The position numbers and the translations under genes are program-made. Positions 25,452 to 38,700 of a stretch of 64,000 nucleotides of DNA are shown piece after piece. Source of the DNA: Arcuatula senhousia. Taxonomy: Eukaryota > Mollusca > Bivalvia > Mytilida > Mytilidae. Positions within the stretch are counted from its first letter, which is position 1. Each line of letters opens with the position of its first letter. The DNA is taken from positions 23,501 through 87,500 of the forward strand of contig CAXARO010000172.1 in assembly GCA_963971305.1 (NCBI GenBank), read 5' to 3'. The notes beneath the pieces are model-generated. The model saw only the letters and a list, made by a program, of their open reading frames with translations, was not told the origin of the DNA and searched no databases.

Positions 25452-27672
25452 CCATTTATAAACCATTAACAGAACTTTGTGACTAGGTATGACTGTTTTT
25501 AATCTGATCTATTGATATCAATGAAACTTAATGAAACCTTTCATAATTATTTAAATTGTTTTATATGACCACAAAAGTTAGGGTTAGGGTTAGGGTTAGG
25601 GTATTTTTACTACCTTGCAATTCAGTTGCAGATTTTTTATGGGACCAAATTTAATGTTAAAATTTTATTTGATGATATTAACTTTACAAGGGTTAGGGTT
25701 AGGGTTAGGGTGATTTTTACTACCTTGCAACTCAGTTGCAGATTTCTTATGGGACCAAAGTAAAGTTTAAAATTGTATTTAATTATATTAACTTTACAAA
25801 AAATGTCAATTTTAAAATAGAATAATATAATAATTCCATGTACTTATCAATCTTAGTCCTTTATTTTCAAATTTAAATTTTCTTAATTCAGATTGGATTG
25901 TGTACATTTAGTTCCCAGTACAAGTATAAAAGCCAGTGCTGACACAGTATCGTTCATATGTATCCTAGACGTTGAAGAGAACAGACCTCTGGTAAATATA
26001 TTTCTTTAATTTTACACGCGGTTAAATGTTAAGGTTAAGGTTAAGGTTACTTTTTAACCTTAAACTTAACCTTAGTGTTAGGGTTAGGGTATTTTTACTA
26101 CCTTGCAACTCAGTTGCAGATTTCTTATGGGACCAAAGTAAAGTTTAAAATTGTATTTAATTATATTAACTTTACAAAAATGTCGATTTTAAAATAAAAT
26201 AGCATTATAAATCCATGTACTTATCAATCTTAGTCCTTTATTTTCAAATTTAAATTTTCTTAATTCAGATTGGATTGTGTACATTTCGTTCCTAGTACAA
26301 GTATAAAAGCCAGTGCTGAGACAGTATCGTTCATTTGTATCCAGGACGTTCAAGAGAACAGACCTCTGGTAAATATATTTCTTTAATTATACACGCGGTT
26401 AAATGTTAAGGTTAAGGGTAAGGTTACTTTTTAACCTTAACCTTAACCTTAGTGTTAGGGTTTGGGTATTTTTACTACCTTGCAACTCAGTTGTAGATTT
26501 TTTATGGGACCAAATTTAATGTTAAAATTTTATTTGATGATATTAACTTTACAAAAAAATTAGATTTGAAAAAAAAATGCTACACCATGACTTCAGATAA
26601 TTATCAATATCAGTTCTATATTTACAAAAAGTATATCTTTTTAATTTTTGTAGAAAGTTTGTCTTATTTAACTTATATTGATTCTTTAAATGTTTGATGA
26701 CAGACTGTAGTAAACACCTGGTATAACGCTTACTGTTGGCTGCAGGACTTACAAATGCATCCACGTATGCTAGTAGTAAATACCTGGTAAATGCCATACA
26801 CAAATGCTACGGGTTATACGAAATCGGTCATTCCGACATTAGAGTTTCATTCAGAGTTAAATAAGATGACAACTGTCTAGAAGTTGTTACTTTTAACCTT
26901 AACCTTAGTGTTAGGATTAGGGTATTTTTACTACCTTTCAACTCAGTTGCATATTTCTTATGGGACCAAAGTAATGTTTAAAATTTTATTTCATTATATA
27001 AACTTTACAAAAATGTCGATTTGAAAAGAAAATAACATTATAATTTCATGTACTTATCAATCTTAGTCCTTTATTTTTAAATTTAAATTTTCTTAATTCT
27101 GATTGGATTGTGTACATTTAGTTTCCGGTACAAGTATAAAAGCCAGTGCTGAGACAGTATCGTTCATTTGTATCCTGGACGTTGAAGAGAACAGACTTCT
27201 GGTAAATATATTTCTTTAATTTTAAACGCGGTTAAATGTTAAGGTTAAGGGTAAGGTTACTTTTTAACCTTAACCTTAGTGTTAGGGTTCCGGTATTTTT
27301 ACTACCCTGCAACTCAGTTGCAGATTTTTTATGGAACCAAATTTAATGTTAAAATTTTATTTGATGATATTAACTTTACAAAAAAATTCGACTTAAAAAA
27401 AAATGCTACACCTTGATTTCAGATAATTATCAATATCAGTTCTATATTTACAAAAAGCATATCTTTTTAATTTTTGTAGAAAGTTTGTCTTATTTAACTT
27501 ATATTGATTCTTTAAATGTTTGATGACAGACCTTAGTAAACACCTGGTATAACGCTAACTGTTGGCTGCAGGACTTACAAATGCATTCACGTATGCTAGT
27601 AGTAAATGCCTGGTAAATGCCATACACAAATGCTACGGGTTATGAATAATTAACTTTATATTTTTCCAATAG

Positions 27673-28633
27673 GAATAACGATCGATGCAATCGAATGCCT
27701 TGTAAAGCACGGGATTGGACAAGCAACACAAGAGTTGCGATTAGAAATAATTGCACTAAGAGAAGAATATGGCTCGCTAGCTTTTGGTCAAATCAAAGCT
27801 GGTGTTGCTAGTTTTGAGAAAAACATTGCTTCTACCAATAATGAAATCAAAGAAAAAATCACAAGACTAAACGAAAATTCACCAAAAGATAAAACAATGA
27901 TATGTGTCAGAATAAAACAACTAGAAGATAAGGTATCGAAAACAGAAACTCTGGAAGAGAAAATGGACAAGATTGAAGAAGAAATCACCGCGTACGACGA
28001 AGCGTTGAAAAGATAATCCCCAGCCTCGAACAAAGTGTAAAACAATTGAAACGAGACTACAGAGAGGTAGCGGACTTTAAAGATGGGTTTGAAAAAGCAA
28101 TTGAAACTCTAGATGAAAAAGTGACAAACTTTCAAAAAAGTGTTGAAAATCTTCCAAATGTAGTAGAGGGAATTATTGCTGCAGGAGAGTTAAATTTTAT
28201 TGCCAAATCAGACACTGACTGTACTGAAAACCATTCCAGTAGTTATGACGGTCAAGAGGAATCGGTCTTCACAGGCCCCACTCCAGTAGAAAAGAATAAA
28301 GGGACACAAAACAGCACGTCAGAATCTACGCAACAACTGGGGAAAATGTCTCCGATAAAAACCGCACGTGCAAGTAAGCGTCCAGCCCAAGACTTCAAGG
28401 CTACCTCAAAAAGACTTAAACAAAAATGGTCATGGAAAAAACAAAACACTGGTGGTTTATCGTTTTTAGAGGGAAAATGTCAGTCACCAAACTTTTCGAG
28501 GACCTCCAACTTTAAAGATACAATTTACTCAGAGGGTGCTGAAAAGGGCTTTTGGACAAAAAGCACAGAAAACTATCTTAAAGTGTGTACAAAGATTGAC
28601 AATTTGCATAAAAGTATGCTCAGAAAAGCTTAA
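27673..28633 (+). pseudogene. Orphan last exon of the KMT5A-like gene, one frameshift
   Basis: Very close copy of 46707-47668 with the same acceptor (tttttccaatag at 27661-27672) but no SET exons upstream; satellite ends only about 30 bp before. One T is missing near 28006 (gcgttgaaaag against gcgtttgaaaag), shifting the frame in the middle of the coiled-coil part. Before it the frame 27735-28016 is open, and after it 28046-28633 is open with the intact stop. The single lesion suggests recent inactivation or a base error. Splicing from an upstream satellite cassette onto this acceptor is conceivable. Confidence 0.85.
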
Positions 28634-28639
28634 AAATTT

Positions 28640-30029
28640 GATTCGACTTGGAACTGTAGTGAAATAGCTGACTTTGTTGACGGGTTAAAAAAACATTCAG
28701 GAAAGTGTTATAAATGCAGTAGGGGAAGTCATTACTACCAGTTTGTGAACTTTCATTGCAAGGTCAGACACTTTTTTCACTGTTCAAAGATGTATTTTAT
28801 GTTTTTTAAGTATATTGAAATGTGTTGGAAAGTTTAACACATATGATTGTAATGATACAAAGTGACATTATTTAACTCTGTGTATTTTATTGATGTTTAT
28901 CTAAAGTTATTGGTAAATTTAACTAGTTGTAGTATGATAGTTGAACTCTCATTATAGTGATAACAGTATGTAATTGTATTAAATTTACTTTTTTCGCTTT
29001 TGTAATAAAGCTGAACTAAATATTGAATACACCTTCTTTGTATTAAGACATTAATATTTTGAGAGAAGCATAAAGATATGTTTATTTTTTTGTATAAAGT
29101 AAACTGTACATATTTGGTAAAAAGGTTTGTTGACGGGATAAAAAAAAATAACACACATTCAGGAAAGTGTTCTTAATGCAGTAGAGAAAATAATTACTAC
29201 TTGAGTGTGTACTTTCATTGCAAGGTAAGACACTTTTTTCCACTTTTTGAAGATGTATTTTATGTTTCTAAAAGTTTATTGAAATGTGTTGGAGAGTTTA
29301 ACACACATAATGATAAATATACAAAGTGACATGGTTTAAATTTATGAACTTTGTTGATGTTTAGCTGAAACTATTGATAAATATAAACTGTTAATACTAT
29401 GATAGTTGAACTCCCATAAATGTAATAACAATATGTACTTGTTTTAAATTTGTTTTTTCTCGCTTTTGTAGTAGAGCTGAACTTTACATTATATACACTT
29501 TGTTTGTATTAAGACACTAATATTTTGAGAGAAGCATAGAGATACGATTTTTTTGTGTATAGTATTATGTACATATATGGTAAAAAAAATTGCTGAAATA
29601 TGCGATTTAAATACGCTCAGTGTTTAAATTGATACTTTTTTGCACTGTGTATTGTTATTCTTACTTAGTATTTTGAAAGCACTTATATATATATTAAAAC
29701 AATCAGTGATATTGTGCGTGAAGTTATGCATATTCCAATAATAAAAGAAGTACAAAGTGACATATTTTATATTACCAATCACTGATACATTCCAATGTGT
29801 AAACCACATTTACTCGAGAGAAATAGATCTGGAATCATTGTCCTTCAAAAATGGTTTGAAAAAAATAACAAAAATATTGAAATGGGAACAACAATCTGAT
29901 ATATCAAAGAAAGACAAAACAAGGTAGACATATCAGAAACAAATGAAGATCGAAAGGGTAGTGACTTAGTGCATACATTTCATAAGAAATGGTGGGTAGA
30001 ACCAGGTTTTATGGCACCTTACCTTCAGA
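28640..30029 (+). other. 3' flank of the orphan exon with decayed exon duplicates
   Basis: Nearly identical to 47672-49065. Two non-coding segments (about 28655-28775 and 29125-29245) repeat part of the last exon: tagctgactttgttgacggg corresponds to the coding gcggactttaaagatggg, followed by caggaaagtgtt and ttcattgcaaggtcagacac. The rest is AT-rich with no recognised feature. AATAAAGC near 29003 could serve as a poly(A) signal. Confidence 0.6.
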
Positions 30030-30398
30030 CAGTCCTGAGACAGCATCGTTCATTACCATCCTAGACGTTGAAGAGAACAGACCTCTGGTAAATATATTTC
30101 TTTAATTTTACACGCGGTTAAATGTTTAGGTTAAAGTTAAGGTTACTTTTTAACCTTAACCTTAACCTTAGTGTTAGGGTTAGGGTATTTTTACTACCTT
30201 GCAACTCAGTTGCAGATTTCTTATGGGACCAAAGTAAAGTTTAAAATTGTATTTAATTATATTAACTTTACAAAAAATGTCGATTTTAGAATAAAATAGC
30301 ATTATAATTCCATGTACTTATCAATCTTAGTTCTTTATTTTCAAATTTAAATCTTCTTAATTCAGATTGGATTGTGTACATTTTGTTCCCAGTACAAG

Positions 30399-30465
30399 TA
30401 TAAAAGCCAGTGCTGAGACAGTATCGTTCATTTGTATCCTAGACGTTGAAGAGAACAGACCTCTG
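30399..30465 (+). promoter_or_regulatory. Core-promoter-like cassette, example in block 3
   Basis: TATAAAAG at 30399, initiator-like TCATTT with A at 30430, AGACCT at 30457-30462 (+28 to +33), donor-like ctg/gtaaat at 30465/30466. Confidence 0.55.
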
Positions 30466-30503
30466 GTAAATATATTTCTTTAATTTTACACGCGGTTAAA
30501 TGT

Positions 30504-30548
30504 TAAGGTTAAGGTTAAGGTTACTTTTTAACCTTAACCTTAACCTTA
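30504..30548. repeat. Perfect 20-bp hairpin of TTAAGG repeats (example)
   Basis: Left arm 30504-30523 (taaggttaaggttaaggtta) and right arm 30529-30548 are exact reverse complements around a 5-nt loop, ctttt. Most short units carry this palindrome between the cassette and the TTAGGG run; arm length varies with the number of TTAAGG repeats. Confidence 0.9.
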
Positions 30549-32526
30549 GAGTTAGGGTTAGGGTCATTTTTAGTACCATGCAACTCAGTTGCAGATTTCT
30601 TATGGGACCAAAGTAAAGTTTAAAATTGTATTTAATTATATTAACTTTACAAAAAATGTCGATTTTAGAATAAAATAGCATTATAATTCCATGTACTTAT
30701 CAATCTTAGTTCTTTATTTTCAAATTTAAATCTTCTTAATTCAGATTGGATTGTGTACATTTAGTTCCCAGTACAAGTATAAAAGCCAGTGCTGAGACAG
30801 TATCGTTCATTTGTATCCTAGACGTTGAAGAGAACAGACCTCTGGTAAATATATTTCTTTAATTTTACACGCGGTTAAATGTTAAGGTTAAGGTTAAGGT
30901 TACTTTTTAACCTTAACCTTAACCTTAGAGTTAGGGTTAGGGTCATTTTTAGTACCATGCAACTCAGTTGCAGATTTCTTATGGGACCAAAGTAAAGTTT
31001 AAATATTTTATTTAATTATATTAACTTTACATAAAATGTCAATTTTAAAATAAAATAATATAATAATTCCATGTACTTATCAATCTTAGTCCTTTATTTT
31101 CAAATTTAAATTTTCTTAATTCAGATTGGATTGTGTACATTTAGTTCCCAGTACAAGTATAAAAGCCAGTGCTGACACAGTATCGTTCATATGTATCCTA
31201 GACGTTGAAGAGAACAGACCTCTGGTAAATATATTTCTTTAATTTTACACGCGGTTAAATGTTAAGGTTAAGGTTAAGGTTACTTTTTAACCTTAACCTT
31301 AACCTTAGAGTTGGGGTTAGGGTCATTTTTACTACCTTGCAACTCAGTTGCAGATTTCTTATGGGACCAAAGTAAAGTTTAAAATTGTATTTAATTATAT
31401 TAACTTTACAAAAAATGTCGATTATGAAATAAAATAATATAATAATTCCATGTACTTATCAATCTTAGTCCTTTATTTTCAAATTTAAATTTTCTTAATT
31501 CAGATTGGATTGTGTACATTAAGTTCCCAGTACAAGTATAAAAGCCAGTGCTGACACAGTATCGTTCATATGTATCCTAGACGTTGAAGAGAACAGACCT
31601 CTGGTAAATATATTTCTTTAATTTTACACGCGGTTAAATGTTAAGGTTCAGGTTAAGGTTACTTTTTAACCTTAACCTTAGTGTTAGGGTTAGGGTATTT
31701 TTACTACCTTGCAACTCAGTTGCAGATTTCTTATGGGACCAAAGTAAAGTTTAAAATTGTATTTAATTATATTAACTTTACAAAAAATGTCAATTTTAAA
31801 ATAAAATAATATAATAATTCCATGTACTTATCAATCTTAGTTCTTTATTTTCAAATTTAAATCTTCTTAATTCAGATTGGATTGTGTACATTTAGTTCCC
31901 AGTACAAGTATAAAAGCCAGTGCTGAGACAGTATCGTTCATTTGTATCCTAGACGTTGAAGAGAACAGACCTCTGGTAAAAATATTTCTTTAATTTTACA
32001 CGCGGTTAAATGTTAAGGTTAAGGTTAAGGTTACTTTTTAACCTTAACCTTAACCTTAGAGTTGGGTTTAGGGTCATTTTTACTACCTTGCATCTCAGTT
32101 GCAGATTTCTTATGGGACCAAAGTAAAGTTTAAAATTGTATTTAATTATATTAACTTTACAAAAAATGTCGATTATGAAATAAAATAATATAATAATTCC
32201 ATGTACTTATCAATCTTAGTCCTTTATTTTCAAATTTAAATTTTCTTAATTCAGATTGGATTGTGTAAATTTAGTTCCCAGTACAGGTATAAAAGCCAGT
32301 GCTGACACAGTATCGTTCATATGTATCCTAGACGTTGAAGAGAACAGACCTCTGGTAAATATATTTCTTTAATTTTACACGCGGTTAAATGTTAAGGTTA
32401 AGGTTAAGGTTATTTTTTAATTTTAACCTTAACCTTAGTGTTAGGGTTAGGGTATTTTTACTACCTTGCAACTCAGTTGCAGATTTCTTATGGGACCAAA
32501 GTAAAGTTTAAAATTGTATTAAATTA

Positions 32527-32604
32527 TAGGGTTAGGGTTAGGGTTAGGGTTAGGGTTAGGGTTAGGGTTAGGGTTAGGGTTAGGGTTAGGGTTAGGGTTA
32601 GGGT
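32527..32604 (+). repeat. Interstitial telomere-type tract, 13 x TTAGGG
   Basis: 78 bp of uninterrupted hexamers. It lies at the junction between the regular short-unit array and the mixed array, where the preceding unit is cut off after aaattata. Confidence 0.95.
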
Positions 32605-35600
32605 ATTTTTACTACCCTGCAACAGAGTTGCAGTTTTTTATGGGACCAAATTTAATGTTAAAATTTTTTTTGATGATATTAACTTTACAAAAAAATTCGA
32701 TTGAAAAAAAAAAAAAATGCTACACCATGATTTCAGATAATTATCAATATCAGTTCTATATTTACAAAAAGCATATATTTTTAATTTTTGCAGAAAGTTT
32801 GTCTTATTTAACTTATATTGATTCTTTAAATGTTTGATGACAGACTCTAGTAAACACCTGGTATAACGCTAACTGTTGGCTGCAGGACTTACAAATGCAT
32901 TCACGTATGCTAGTAGTAAATACCTGGTAAATGCCATATACAAATGCTACGGGTTATACGAAATCTGTCATTCCGACATTAGAGTTTCATTCAGACTTAA
33001 ATAACATGACAACTTTCTAGAATTTGTTACTTTTAACCTTAACCTAAGTGTTAGGGTTAGGGTTAGGGTATTTTTACTACCTTGCAACTCAGTTGCATAT
33101 TTCTTATGGGACCAAAGTAAAGTTTAAAATTTCATTTAATTATATTAACTTTACCAAAAATGTTGATTTTAATATAAAATAACTTTATAATTCCATGCAC
33201 TTATCAATATTGGTCCTTTATTTTCACATTTAAATTTTCTTAATTCTGATTGGATTGTGTACATATAGTTTCCGGTACAAGTATAAAAGCCAGAGCTGAG
33301 ACAGTATCATTCATTTGTATCCTGGACGTTGAAGAGGACAGACCTCTGGTAATTATACTTCTTTAATTTTACACGCGGTTAAATGTTAAGGTTAAGGCTA
33401 AGGTTACTTTTTAACCTTAACATTAACCTTGGTATTAGGGTTCGGGTATTTTTACTACCCTGCAACACAGTTGCAGATTTTTTATGGGACCAAATTTAAT
33501 GTTAAAATTTCTTTTGATGATATTAACTTTACAAAAAAATTCGATTTGAAAAAAAATAATGCTACACCATGATTTCAGATAATTATCAATATCAGTTCTA
33601 TATTTACAAAAAGCATATCTTTTTAATTTTTGTAGAAAGTTTGTCTTATTTAACTTATATTGATTCTTTAAATGTTTGATGACAGACTGTAGTAAACACC
33701 TGGTATAACGCTAACTGTTGGCTGCAGGACTTACAAATGCATCCACGTATGCTAGTAGTAAATACCTGGTAAATGCCATACACAAATGCTACGGGTTATA
33801 CGAAATCTGTCATTCCGACATTAGAGTTTCATTCAGACTTAAATAAGATGACAACTTTCTAGAATTTGTTACTTTTAACCTTAACCTAAGTGTTAGGGTT
33901 AGGGTTAGGGTATTTTTACTACCTTGCAACTCAGTTGCATATTTCTTATGGGACCAAAGTAAAGTTTAAAATTTCATTTAATTATATTAACTTTACCAAA
34001 AATGTTGATTTTAATATAAAATAACTTTATAATTCCATGCACTTATCAATATTGGTCCTTTATTTTCACATTTAAATTTTCTTAATTCTGATTGGATTGT
34101 GTACATATAGTTTCCGGTACAAGTATAAAAGCCAGAGCTGAGACAGTATCATTCATTTGTATCCTGGACGTTGAAGAGAACAGACCTCTGGTAATTATAC
34201 TTCTTTCATTTTACACGCGGTTAAATGTTAAGGTTAAGGCTAAGGTTACTTTTTAACCTTAACATTAACCTTGGTATTAGGGTTAGGGTATTTTTACTAC
34301 CTTGCAACTCAGTTGCATATTTCTTATGGGACCAAAGTAAAGTTTAAAATTTTATTTAATTATATAAACTTTACAAAAAAATGTCGATTTGAAAAGAAAA
34401 TAACATTATAATTTTACGTACTTATCAATCTTAGTCCTTTATTTTCAAATTTAAATTTTCTTAATTCTGATTGGATTGTGTACATTTAGTTTCCGGTACA
34501 AGTATAAAAGCCAGAGCTGAGACAGTATCGTTCATTTGTATCCAGGACGTTCAAGAGAACAGACCTCTGGTAAATATATTTCTTTAATTTTACACGCGGT
34601 TAAATGTTAAGGTTAAGGGTAAGGTTACTTTTTAACCTTAACCTTAACCTTAGTGTTAGGGTTTGGGTATTTTTACTACCTTGCAGCTCAGTTGCAGATT
34701 TTTTATGGGACCAAATTTAATGTTGAAATTTTATTTGATGATATTAATTTTACAAAAAAAATCGATTTGAAAAAAAAAATGCTACACCATGATTTCAGAA
34801 AATTGTCAATATCAGTTCTATATTTACAAAAAGCATATCTTTTTAATTTTTGTAGAAAGTTTGTCTTATTTAACTTATATTGATTCTTTAAATGTTTGAT
34901 GACAGACTCTAGTAAACACCTGGTATAACGCTAACTGTTGGCTGCAGGACTTACAAATGCATCCACGTATGCTAGTAGTAAATACCTGGTAAATGCCATA
35001 CACAAATGCTACGGGTTATACGAAATCTGTCATTCCGACATTAGAGTTTCATTCAGACTTAAATGAGATGACAACTTTCTAGAATTTGTTACTTTTAACC
35101 TTAACCTAAATGTTAGGGTTAGGGTAGTTTTACTACCTTGCAACTCAGTTGCATATTTCTTATGGGACCAAAATAAAGTTTAAACTTTTATTTAATTATA
35201 TTAACTTGACCAAAAATGTCGATTTTAAAATAAAATAACATTATAATTCCATATACTTATCAATCTTAGTCCTTTATTTTCAAATATAAATTTTCTTAAT
35301 TCTGATTGGATTATGTACATATAGTTTCCGGTACAAGTATAAAAGCCAGAGCTGAGACAGTATCGTTCATTTGTATCCTGGACATTGAAGAGAACAGACC
35401 TCTGGTAATTATATTTCTTTTATTTTACACGCGGTTAAATGTTAAGGTTAAGGTTAAGGTGTTAGGGTTAGGGTATTTTTACTACCTTGCAACTCAGTTG
35501 CATATTTCTTATCGGACCAAAGTAAAGTTTAAAATTTTATTTAATAATATAAACTTTACAAAAAATGTCGATTTGAAAAGAAAATAACATTATAATTTCA

Positions 35601-38600
35601 TGTACTTATCAATCTTAGTCCATTATTTTCAAATTTACATTTTCTTAATTCTGATTGAATTGTGTACATTTAGTTTCCGGTACAAGTATAAAAGCCAGTG
35701 CTGAGACAATATCATTCATTTGTATCCAGGACGTTGAAGAGAACAGACCTCTGGTAAATATGTTTCTCTAATTTTACAAGCGGTTAAATGTTAAGGTTAA
35801 GGGTAAGGTTACTTTTTAACCTTAACCTTAACCTTAGTGTTAGGGTTCGGGTATTTTTACTACCCTGCAACAGCGTTTTTTATGGGACCAAATTTAATGT
35901 TAAAATTTTTTTTGATGATATTAACTTTACAAAAAAATTTGATTGAAAAAAAAAAAATGCTACACCATGATTTCAGATAATTATCAATATCAGTTCTATA
36001 TTTACAAAAAGCATATATTTTTAATTTTTGCAGAAAGTTTGTCTTATTTAACTTATATTGATTCTTTAAATGTTTGATGACAGACTCTAGTAAACACCTG
36101 GTATAACGCTAACTGTTGGCTGCAGGTCTTACAAATGCATTCACGTATGCTAGTAGTAAATACCTGGTAAATGCCATATACAAATGCTACGGGTTATACG
36201 AAATCTGTCATTCCGACATTAGAGTTTCATTCAGACTTAAATAACATGACAACTTTCTAGAATTTGTTACTTTTAACCTTAACCTAAGTGTTAGGGTTAG
36301 GGTTAGGGTATTTTTACTACCTTGCAACTCAGTTGCATATTTCTTATGGGACCAAAGTAAAGTTTAAAATTTCATTTAATTATATTAACTTTACCAAAAA
36401 TGTTGATTTTAATATAAAATAACTTTATAATTCCATGCACTTATCAATATTGGTCCTTTATTTTCACATTTAAATTTTCTTAATTCTGATTGGATTGTGT
36501 ACATATAGTTTCCGGTACAAGTATAAAAGCCAGAGCTGAGACAGTATCATTCATTTGTATCCTGGACGTTGAAGAGGACAGACCTCTGGTAATTATACTT
36601 CTTTAATTTTACACGCGGTTAAATGTTAAGGTTAAGGCTAAGGTTACTTTTTAACCTTAACATTAACCTTGGTATTAGGGTTCGGGTATTTTTACTACCC
36701 TGCAACACAGTTGCAGATTTTTTATGGGACCAAATTTAATGTTAAAATTTCTTTTGATGATATTAACTTTACAAAAAAATTCGATTTGAAAAAAAATAAT
36801 GCTACACCATGATTTCAGATAATTATCAATATCAGTTCTATATTTACAAAAAGCATATCTTTTTAATTTTTGTAGGAAGTTTGTCTTATTTAACTTATAT
36901 TGATTCTTTAAATGTTTGATGACAGACTCTAGTAAACACCTGGTATAACGCTAACTGTTGGCTGCAGGACTTACAAATGCATCCACGTATGCTAGTAGTA
37001 AATACCTGGTAAATGCCATACACAAATGCTACGGGTTATACGAAATCTGTCATTCCGACATTAGAGTTTCATTCAGAGTTAAATAAGATGACAACTTTCT
37101 AGAATTTGTTACTTTTAACCTTAACCTAAGTGATAGGGTTAGGGTTAGGGTATTTTTACTACCTTGCAACTCAGTTGCATATTTCTTATGGGACCAAAGT
37201 AAAGTTTAAAATTTCATTTAATTATATTAACTTTACCAAAAATGTTGATTTTAATATAAAATAACTTTATAATTCCATGCACTTATCAATATTGGTCCTT
37301 TATTTTCACATTTAAATCTTCTTAATTCTGATTGGATTGTGTACATATAGTTTCCGGTACAAGTATAAAAGCCAGAGCTGAGACAGTATCATTCATTTGT
37401 ATCCTGGACGTTGAAGAGAACAGACCTCTGGTAATTATACTTCTTTAATTTTACACGCGGTTAAATGTTAAGGTTAAGGCTAAGGTTACTTTTTAACCTT
37501 AACATTAACCTTGGTATTAGGGTTAGGGTATTTTTACTACCTTGCAACTCAGTTGCATATTTCTTATGGGACCAAAGTAAAGTTTAAAATTTTATTTAAT
37601 TATATAAACTTTACAAAAAAATGTCGATTTGAAAAGAAAATAACATTATAATTTTACATACTTATCAATCTTAGTCCTTTATTTTCAAATTTAAATTTTC
37701 TTAATTCTGATTGGATTGTGTACATTTAGTTTCCGGTACAAGTATAAAAGCCAGAGCTGAGACAGTATCGTTCATTTGTATCCAGGACGTTCAAGAGAAC
37801 AGACCTCTGGTAAATATATTTCTTTAATTTTACACGCGGTTAAATGTTAAGGTTAAGGGTAAGGTTACTTTTTAACCTTAACCTTAACCTTAGTGTTAGG
37901 GTTTGGGTATTTTTACTACCTTGCAACTCAGTTGCAGATTTTTATGGGACCAAATTTAATGTTGAAATTTTATTTGGTGATATTAATTTTACAAAAAAAT
38001 TCGATTTGAAAAAAAAATGCTACACCATAATTTCAGAAAATTATCCATATCAGTTCTATATTTACAAGAAGCATATCTTTTTAATTTTTGTAGAAAGTTT
38101 GTCTTATTTAACTTATATTGATTCTTTAAATGTTTGATGACAGACTCTAGTAAACACCTGGTATAACGCTAACTGTTGGCTGCAGGACTTACAAATGCAT
38201 CCACGTATGCTAGTAGTAAATACCTGGTAAATGCCATACACAAATGCTACGGGTTATACGAAATCTGTCATTCCGACATTAGAGTTTCATTCAGAGTTAA
38301 ATAAGATGACAACTTTCTAGAATTTATTACTTTAAACCTTAACCTAAGTGTTAGGGTTAGGGTAGTTTTACTACCTTGCAACTCAGTTGCATATTTCTTA
38401 TGGGACCAAAATAAAGTTTAAACTTTTATTTAATTATATTAACTTTACCAAAAATGTCGATTTTAAAATAAAATAACATTATAATTCCATGTACTTATCA
38501 ATCTTAGTCCTTTATTTTCAAATTTAAATTTTCTTAATTCTGATTGGATTGTGTACATATAGTTTCCGGTACAAGTATTAAAGACAGAGCTGAGACAGTA

Positions 38601-38700
38601 TCGTTCATTTGTATCCTGGACATTGAAGAGAACAGACCTCTGGTAATTATATTTCTTTTATTTTACAGGGTTAGGGTTAGGGTTAGGGTATTTTTACTAC
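32605..38700 (+). repeat. Tandem higher-order repeat, period about 3,240 bp
   Basis: Sequence from about 32605 to 35850 recurs from about 35850 to 38700 with offset 3,238-3,246 (for example ttaaataacatgac at 32997 and 36237). Single-base differences and small indels are scattered through it, so it is older than the 4,019-bp duplication. Confidence 0.85.

Larger units (their letters stand above)
19079..27641 (+). repeat. Satellite block 2
   Basis: Same satellite as block 1, with short and long units in mixed order. It includes two short TTAGGG runs flanking a truncated unit (about 21557-21690 and again at 25576-25709). Most of the block is a near-identical tandem duplication (see 19713-27684). 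It ends where the flank of the orphan last exon begins (atgaataattaac, 27642). Confidence 0.95.
19713..27684 (+). repeat. Tandem duplication with 4,019-bp period
   Basis: 19713-23665 and 23732-27684 (3,953 bp each) are almost identical; I noticed only isolated changes, for example acacaatgac near 22565 versus acaccatgac near 26584. The 67 bp between them (23666-23731) come from a different satellite subtype (tattaaag, gctgacacag, ttcatatg). The junction at 23665 cuts the last exon of the gene family after its first 12 bases (23654-23665). Confidence 0.9.
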
